DNA from: an uncultured Flavobacterium sp. | GTDB taxonomy: Bacteria; Bacteroidota; Bacteroidia; Flavobacteriales; Flavobacteriaceae | Reading direction: 5' to 3' | Length of the DNA stretch: 64,000 nt | Assembly (NCBI GenBank): GCA_943912855.1 | Contig: CALTVC010000011.1 | Span: 1 to 64,000 of the forward strand | Shown: positions 58,835 to 64,000 of the stretch, piece by piece | Position numbering within the stretch: the stretch's first letter is position 1 | Layout of the letters: each line of letters begins with the position of its first letter | Made by a program: the position numbers and the translations under genes | The notes under the pieces: model-generated | The model's input: only the letters and a program-made list of their open reading frames with translations | The model's database searches: none | What the model was told of the DNA's origin: nothing

Positions 58835-60001
58835 ATGCAACACACCATCACAAAAACACAAATTGGCGTAATGAGCGTAGCCGCAGGCGTATGCGTAGCC
58901 AATATTTATTATAACCAACCCATACTAAAAGACATAGCCCACAACTTTTCCATACCCGAAAGCAAGGCGGGCATCATATCGGTGCTGGCACAGGCGGGTT
59001 ACGGACTCGGGTTGTTTTTCCTTACGCCACTGGGCGATAAGGTAAACCGAAAAAAACTCATCCTTTCGCTCATGGGTATCCTGGTTTTGGTACTTGTGGG
59101 GACAACGTTTATAAACAGCTTTACCATGCTGTGCGTTTTCAGTCTGCTTACTGGGCTTATGAGTGTGGCAGCACAGGTTATACTGCCCATGGCAGCAAGC
59201 ATGGATACCGTAAACCGGGGGCGTACCGTAGGCATAATCTTTACCGGAATATTGGTGGGCATACTCGCCGCAAGGGTCTTTAGCGGACTCATAGCCGGAT
59301 GGCTGGGCTGGCGGTATGTATACGGCATTTCGGTAGTAATGGTTATAAGCTGTATGGCTATGGTACAGTTTACCCTGCCCGATGTAAAAGCAGGGTTTGA
59401 CGGCAGCTATGGAAAACTCCTGGGGTCGTCGTTACAGCAACTAAAGCGTTTCCCGGTGCTAAGGCGTACGGCATTAGTAGGGGCGCTTATGTTTGGGTTG
59501 TTTTGTTCGTTCTGGACTACGTTGACGTTTCACCTGAGTGGCGCTCCGTTTAATTACGGGCCCGAAGTAATAGGCTTATTCGGGTTTCTGGCAATAGCCG
59601 GGGCAATGCTGGCGCCCATTTTCGGGAAGTTGGCTGATAAGGGCAATCTTGCCAAATCAGTACTGTTATCGGGGCTAATGGTGTTAATTAGCATAGTTTT
59701 AATAAAAATATTTCCGCATTCGGTGCCGTCGTTTGTAATTTCGGTTTTATTGCTCGATGTAGGCGTGCAGGCTACTCAGGTAACCAATGTGGCCACTATT
59801 TACAGCCTTGACGCTACAGCGCACAGCCGTATAAACACGGCATACATGACCAGCTATTTTATAGGTGGCGCCTTGGGTAGTTTTACCGGAATACAATGCT
59901 GGGGCATTGGCGGATGGGATGTGGTTACGTGGCAATTGCTGGCGTGGTGTATACTTGCCCTGATAATAGTGCTAACAGGATTCCGGCGGAAAACAGCCTA
60001 A
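58835..60001 (+). CDS. Major facilitator superfamily transporter
   Basis: From ATG 58835 this 388-residue protein has about 12 hydrophobic helices and no large soluble domain. The N-terminal segment VAAGVCVANIYYNQPILKDIAHNFSIP is typical of the arabinose-efflux/multidrug (DHA1) group. The first MFS motif appears as LTPLGDKVNRKKLI and TPLGDKVN. Its counterpart in the C-terminal half is FGKLADKGNLAKSV. It is probably a drug or metabolite exporter of the inner membrane. The upstream frame to 58796 starts with TTG and is not preferred. Confidence 0.85.
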   Translation: MQHTITKTQIGVMSVAAGVCVANIYYNQPILKDIAHNFSIPESKAGIISVLAQAGYGLGLFFLTPLGDKVNRKKLILSLMGILVLVLVGTTFINSFTMLCVFSLLTGLMSVAAQVILPMAASMDTVNRGRTVGIIFTGILVGILAARVFSGLIAGWLGWRYVYGISVVMVISCMAMVQFTLPDVKAGFDGSYGKLLGSSLQQLKRFPVLRRTALVGALMFGLFCSFWTTLTFHLSGAPFNYGPEVIGLFGFLAIAGAMLAPIFGKLADKGNLAKSVLLSGLMVLISIVLIKIFPHSVPSFVISVLLLDVGVQATQVTNVATIYSLDATAHSRINTAYMTSYFIGGALGSFTGIQCWGIGGWDVVTWQLLAWCILALIIVLTGFRRKTA

Positions 60002-60399
60002 GCCGTAGTTTCTTTTTTACCGAAAATACCGTCTTCAAGCGTACCGAAAAGTACCAGTACTATAAACGTACCTATAAATGCCGGGATGGTACACTGCGGT
60101 ATTACTTCGGGGGTAGGGCCTTCCTGTACTAGGCGTACTATGGCAGAAACCGCTACCACAGCCGTAAGTACCAGTGCTGTAAAACCCGAAATACGCGCGA
60201 TTTTAGTGCGTTTGTCTTTGGCAAAATAAAAGGTAAGCAACGATGTTATGTTGGCAACTACAAGCATGCAGGCGCCGGCTAAAAAAGAGGTGCCTTTAAC
60301 AGTTGTGGAGGTTTCAAACAACATAAAAACGAGCATTACCAATGCTATGGTAAGAAACACACAGTATACGTTAACGGCTCTTTTAAACAATCGTTTCAT
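59998..60399 (-). CDS. Small integral membrane protein, unknown
   Basis: This 133-residue protein has about four hydrophobic segments (about 8-28, 36-58, 70-90 and 105-125). A basic N-terminus (MKRLFKRAVN) and loops (FAKDKRTKIAR) suggest a cytosolic N-terminus. No family is recognised. It is convergent with the MFS gene; the stops overlap by four bases. Confidence 0.6.
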   Translation of the reverse strand: MKRLFKRAVNVYCVFLTIALVMLVFMLFETSTTVKGTSFLAGACMLVVANITSLLTFYFAKDKRTKIARISGFTALVLTAVVAVSAIVRLVQEGPTPEVIPQCTIPAFIGTFIVLVLFGTLEDGIFGKKETTA

Positions 60400-60505
60400 T
60401 TTATTCTGATGGTTTACGGTTGATACAAATATAACGGATTCAGGTTAATTGCCCAAGCATACTATGGGTTTCACCTTGTGCCAAACCAATATAAATACCG
60501 ATTTT

Positions 60506-61585
60506 ATGAAAAAAATTATCCTATCCCTACTTATAACGACTTCGGCTTTCGCCCAAAATAAACTGGAGGAAGTGGTTTCCTTTGGTAAAAACCAACCCAT
60601 AGGCGTGGCGGTAGATTATGCCAGTAACAGGCTGTTTGTGTCGTTTCCGCACAGCGAGCCTTTTTTGTACGCCCTTACCGAAATTAAAGACGGTCAGCGT
60701 ACGCCGTATCCTAACGCTGCGTGGAACTGGTACATGCCTGCCGAATATGCCACCCACTTTTATAACGTACAGGATTTGTATGCCGATGGCAAAGGCTATC
60801 TCTGGGTGCTGGACAGTAAACCTTCGGGCAGTGCTTCGGTTTTTGGCGATGACGGTAAAAAGGAGGAAGGGAAGTTTAAGTTGGTTAAGATAAACCTTGC
60901 TACCAACAGGCAGGAGAAAACGTACTACTTTGGCGGACTGGATAAAACCAAAAGCGGACTTAATGATGTTAGGGTAGATACACAGCGTAACCTTGCCTAC
61001 CTGAGCGACCCTGCACAAAAGGCTATCGTAGTGCTTGATTTGGCCACAGACAGCGTAAGGCTCGCCCTGCAAAACGATGCGAGTACCACTGCTGATGTAG
61101 GGTATATCCTGAAGATAGATAACGTGGAGATGAAGGACGAGAACGGCAATCCGTTCAAGAGCGATGTAAACGGCATAGCCCTTACGTCCGATAATAAATA
61201 CTTTTACTACAAGCCCATTAATAAAGACGCGCTGTATCGTATAGAAACTAAATACCTTGCCGATGCATCGCTTTCTGCAAAAGAACTGAGTACTAAAGTA
61301 GAAACCGTAACCACGCAGGCGGGCGTATCACACGGGCTGGAATGCGATGCCAAAGAAAATGTGTACTACGGTCATTCGCCCAGCCATAGTATTCGTTATG
61401 TAAGCCCCGATGGTAAGGTGCATACCCTGGTTACTGACGACCGCATTATGTGGGCAGATAGTTTTGGTATAGGTAGTGATGGTTATCTGTACTTTAGTGT
61501 GGTACAACTGAATCGCATTGCAAAATGGAACAAAGGGCAGGATAAAGTAAATTATCCGTTCAGGGTATTCAGGGTAAAGATTTAG
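60506..61585 (+). CDS. Secreted MRJP/yellow-family protein
   Basis: From ATG 60506 this 359-residue protein has a signal peptide (about 1-17, ending SAFAQ). It matches the major-royal-jelly/yellow beta-propeller family: GVAVDYASNRLFVSFP, YLWVLDSKP, GLNDVRVDTQRNLAYLSDPAQKAIVVLDL, and GSDGYLYFSVVQLNRIAKW near the end. Members bind small ligands or act in secondary metabolism; the substrate is unknown. Location is likely periplasm or outside the cell. Confidence 0.82.
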   Translation: MKKIILSLLITTSAFAQNKLEEVVSFGKNQPIGVAVDYASNRLFVSFPHSEPFLYALTEIKDGQRTPYPNAAWNWYMPAEYATHFYNVQDLYADGKGYLWVLDSKPSGSASVFGDDGKKEEGKFKLVKINLATNRQEKTYYFGGLDKTKSGLNDVRVDTQRNLAYLSDPAQKAIVVLDLATDSVRLALQNDASTTADVGYILKIDNVEMKDENGNPFKSDVNGIALTSDNKYFYYKPINKDALYRIETKYLADASLSAKELSTKVETVTTQAGVSHGLECDAKENVYYGHSPSHSIRYVSPDGKVHTLVTDDRIMWADSFGIGSDGYLYFSVVQLNRIAKWNKGQDKVNYPFRVFRVKI

Positions 61586-61928
61586 GTAATGCAGTAATTC
61601 GACTGTTATATTAATGCGGATTATAACCCAAAGATTCTCAAAGTAAGCCCAGAGATTCCCAAAGTTTTATTAAAGATTGATGAGATTGCACGCAAAGTCG
61701 CGAAGTCGCAAAGATGTGTCAGTACGATAGTCCCTTAGGTGGGGACTAATCTCTATGTAACTTCTTTAAAAAGACGCACAATTTCACGCCCCTCAACATT
61801 TCCTCAACAACCATAAAATGACTGTTTCTAAGCTATTGATGTAGCGGTGTAGTGTTAAAATAAAACGGGTAAACGTAGCTTTCTAAAACGTTTTCTTTAT
61901 TTTCGCCACATCCAAAAAACATCTTACC
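61586..61928. repeat. Intergenic region with host-type repeats
   Basis: These 343 bp hold degenerate CCCAAAGATTCTCAAAG/CCCAGAGATTCCCAAAG units (about 61627-61670). A CACGCAAAGTCGCGAAGTCG segment (61689-61720) is almost identical to 16895-16926 within the phage cluster. No gene was found. Confidence 0.6.
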
Positions 61929-63050
61929 ATGCAAACTTCTACACAAATCCCCGAGCAAGCTATTGCTGTAAAGCCCCATTATGCGGGGCTCGATGGGTTA
62001 CGCGGCGTAGCTGCCCTTATTGTGGTGGCGTTCCATATCATGGAGCCACACTCCAGCAGTCACCACGACCAGATTATAAACCACGGTTACCTTGCGGTAG
62101 ATTTCTTCTTCCTGCTATCGGGCTTTGTTATAGGGTATGCTTATGACGACCGTTGGCAACGCATGAGCGTAGGACAGTTTTTCCGACGCAGGTTAGAAAG
62201 GCTGCAACCTATGGTAATACTAGGCATGGTAATAGGTGCCATTATGTTTTACTTCCAGGCAAACCCGTGGATGCCTAAAATAGCCGAAACCCCCGTGTGG
62301 CAAATGCTGCTGGTTATGGTAATAGGCTTTACACTGATACCGCTACCACCATCGCAGGACATAAGGGGTTGGAACGAAATCCATCCGCTAAACGGCCCGG
62401 GCTGGTCGCTTTTTTACGAATACATAGCCAATATATTATACGCGCTCATTGGGCGAAGGCTGGGTAAAAAGCCACTCGTAGTGCTGGTGTTTTTATCGGC
62501 ATGTGCCTTAGTATATACTGCTGTTTTTGGCGAAAACGGCGATGTAATAGGAGGGTGGGAACTCAGTCCGTCAGGGCTTCGCATTGGCTTTAGCCGAATG
62601 ATGTTCCCGTTCTTTGCAGGTATACTGCTTTTTAGGGTAGGTAAAATAGTACCGGTTAAAAACGGCTTTTTATGGAGTTCGTTGCTGCTTGCCCTGGTGC
62701 TTGCTTTTCCCCGTATTGGTGGCGAACAGAACCTTTGGTTAAACGGCGTGTATGAAAGCATAGCCATTATAGTAATCTTCCCTGCCATTGTTTTTCTGGG
62801 AGCGGGGGGTATGGTGCAAGGCACGTCGGCTAAGGTGTGCAAATTCCTGGGCGACATTTCGTATCCTATATACATTACGCACTATCCGTTTGTGTATACT
62901 TATATCGCCTACGTGGCGAATAACAACAAACCGCCATTTGGCCAGGCGTGGCCGTATATGGTACTTACTTATGTGGTTTGTGTTGCTGTAGCCTATGCTT
63001 CGCTGAAGTTGTTTGACGAACCGGTGCGTAGGTGGCTGAAGAAAAGGTAA
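61929..63050 (+). CDS. Acyltransferase family 3 (OafA/YrhL-like) membrane protein
   Basis: This 373-residue protein has about ten membrane helices. The N-terminal motif GLDGLRGVAALIVVAFH (about 20-36) is the acyltransferase-3 signature, with H36 as likely catalytic residue. FFLLSGFVIGYAY and FFRRRLERLQPMVIL follow, as in OafA-type enzymes. It transfers acyl groups to cell-surface carbohydrates or other polymers; the acceptor is unknown. It is a single-gene unit. Confidence 0.9.
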   Translation: MQTSTQIPEQAIAVKPHYAGLDGLRGVAALIVVAFHIMEPHSSSHHDQIINHGYLAVDFFFLLSGFVIGYAYDDRWQRMSVGQFFRRRLERLQPMVILGMVIGAIMFYFQANPWMPKIAETPVWQMLLVMVIGFTLIPLPPSQDIRGWNEIHPLNGPGWSLFYEYIANILYALIGRRLGKKPLVVLVFLSACALVYTAVFGENGDVIGGWELSPSGLRIGFSRMMFPFFAGILLFRVGKIVPVKNGFLWSSLLLALVLAFPRIGGEQNLWLNGVYESIAIIVIFPAIVFLGAGGMVQGTSAKVCKFLGDISYPIYITHYPFVYTYIAYVANNNKPPFGQAWPYMVLTYVVCVAVAYASLKLFDEPVRRWLKKR

Positions 63051-63092
63051 CACGGTTATTTGTTTATTCGGTTATTCTATAGCTGGTTAAAA

Positions 63093-63545
63093 CTACCATA
63101 GCTTCCACCAGGGTTTCTTTGCTTCTTTTTCTTCTCTTGGTTGTTCTAACGGTATCAGGTTGTGTCTTCCATCGGGGAAATATAACGTTTCAGATTGCGG
63201 ATCGAAGAAACCGATAGTATGCTTTTGGGCAAGGGTTAATGCTACATATGCAGCTCTGTCTGCTACAGACCACCTGAAATCTATATAAATAATATTAGGG
63301 CCGAAAGAATATCCTGTAGCGTTAGAGCCTACACTTTCGATATACTCATCTGAGTATTCTCCATTCATGTCCGGGAACTCCTCTTGCATATCCTTGTACC
63401 ATTGGTAAAGTTTGGGGTGTGCCGAGGCAGGGTTGTTATACGTGCCATCGTCTTCCCATTCGGTTGCCTCTTCATACCATGCAAGGAATTCGTTGTGGTC
63501 TTTTGGGGCTGCGTCGGGGTTAAATACCATTAGGTCGAAACTCAT
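63093..63545 (-). CDS. Hypothetical cytosolic protein
   Basis: This is a 150-residue protein starting MSFDLMVFNPDAAPKDHNEFLAWYEEATEW. Acidic and aromatic-rich; the middle GYSFGPNIIYIDFRWSVADRAAYVALTLAQKH forms a strand-helix unit. It ends in a basic/Trp tail (KKPWWKLW). No family is assigned, though proteins with the same FDLMVFNPxxAP start are familiar as uncharacterised conserved proteins. It is convergent with the acyltransferase gene and divergent from atpD. Confidence 0.7.
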   Translation of the reverse strand: MSFDLMVFNPDAAPKDHNEFLAWYEEATEWEDDGTYNNPASAHPKLYQWYKDMQEEFPDMNGEYSDEYIESVGSNATGYSFGPNIIYIDFRWSVADRAAYVALTLAQKHTIGFFDPQSETLYFPDGRHNLIPLEQPREEKEAKKPWWKLW

Positions 63546-63738
63546 AGTTTTTTAGGTTTGTTCGTTTTGGTAAAAATATGTTTTTTAAGTAAAGTAAGGT
63601 GTGCAACAGATGTAGTTTTTATCGGTCTTTATTGTTGCGCTTTCCATCACATTATTAAATCGGGTAGGGATTATCCTTAATTGTAAAAAGTATTTTACTG
63701 AAACACGTATTTTTATTAAAAAAATCGCAATGTATATG

Positions 63739-63770
63739 TTGCATAATTCATATATAAAAAACTATCTTTG
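63739..63770 (+). promoter_or_regulatory. atpD promoter
   Basis: TTG (63739-63741), a 21-bp spacer and TATCTTTG (63763-63770) match the Bacteroidota promoter. The leader then has a GAGAAAA/TTTTCTC hairpin at about 63777-63796 just before atpD. Confidence 0.6.
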
Positions 63771-63831
63771 CACCCGAGAAAAATGAGTTTTCTCTGAAAC
63801 GATAAATAGCTGTTTAATAAATACATAAGCA

Positions 63832-64000
63832 ATGTCTAAAGTAACAGGAAAAGTTGCACAGATTATCGGCCCGGTAGTAGATGTGGTGTTTGACTCACAG
63901 GCTGCTGCGCTACCTAAAATCTATGATTCATTAGAAATCATTAAAAAAGATGGTTCAAAACTGGTACTTGAAGTACAGTCTCACGTGGGACAAGATACTG
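63832..64000 (+). CDS. atpD: ATP synthase F1 subunit beta, N-terminal fragment
   Basis: The first 56 codons are in the window, beginning MSKVTGKVAQIIGPVVDVVF, the diagnostic N-terminal beta-barrel of F1 beta subunits. The rest lies beyond the right edge. The catalytic P-loop is therefore not visible. The gene has a full promoter and a short hairpin leader. Placement of atpD at the start of a unit, rather than after the other atp genes, is usual in Bacteroidota, where beta and epsilon form a separate operon. Confidence 0.95.
   Translation, partial: MSKVTGKVAQIIGPVVDVVFDSQAAALPKIYDSLEIIKKDGSKLVLEVQSHVGQDT

Noticed and set aside
1..64000. CRISPR arrays, tRNAs or rRNAs
   Set aside because: No regularly spaced repeats, no cloverleaf-like sequences and no rRNA sequence were recognised; repeats present are degenerate and irregular.

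Overview
The window reads as chromosomal DNA of a Bacteroidota bacterium, most likely Flavobacteriaceae. The evidence is repeated TAnnTTTG (-7) promoter boxes, weak or absent Shine-Dalgarno sites, two giant secreted proteins with C-terminal T9SS-type sorting regions, many lipoproteins, and protein sequences of flavobacterial character. No rRNA, tRNA or CRISPR array was seen.

Layout. 1-895: the 5' part of a minus-strand gene with a possible restriction-nuclease-like core, cut by the window edge. 1286-8682: host genes for DNA repair (xth), an OmpA lipoprotein, an alpha/beta hydrolase, an outer-membrane protein, a divergent HxlR regulator/azoreductase pair, an MFS transporter and an aldo/keto reductase. 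8744-9301: a small membrane protein.

9378-37002: a prophage-like cluster of about 27.6 kb, almost all on the minus strand. In transcription order it holds an S24-type repressor (divergent, plus strand), a tiny ORF, two OB-fold-like proteins, a toxin-antitoxin-SecB-like chaperone cassette, small and large terminase, a tail block with a tape-measure protein, two small genes, a ClpP-type head protease, major capsid, a tube-like protein, portal, connector, a large structural protein, a DUF285-repeat protein, and holin, glucosaminidase and a spanin-like protein. Four plus-strand genes (19417-23212), three with export signals, interrupt the late operon like morons. No integrase, transposase or replication gene is visible, and host-type intergenic repeats sit between the phage genes. 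This suggests a decayed, domesticated or GTA-like element.

37169-45022: an SGNH-hydrolase lipoprotein, a VOC protein, and a 1508-residue secreted beta-helix protein followed by a 1.2-kb gene-free stretch. 45023-54124: a protein of about 3033 residues with beta-helix, fibronectin-III-like, jelly-roll and GEVED modules. It shares its C-terminal module with the 1508-residue protein. 54577-58138: a biotin-dependent acyl-CoA carboxylase operon (carrier, biotin carboxylase, carboxyltransferase). 58139-63545: an MFS transporter, a small membrane protein, an MRJP/yellow-family protein, an OafA-like acyltransferase and a hypothetical protein. 63832-64000: the start of atpD.

The most notable items are the toxin-antitoxin-chaperone cassette with a palindrome on its promoter, the integrase-less phage cluster, a 102-bp perfect duplication of a lipoprotein leader plus signal peptide inside it, and a serpin-like lipoprotein carried by it.
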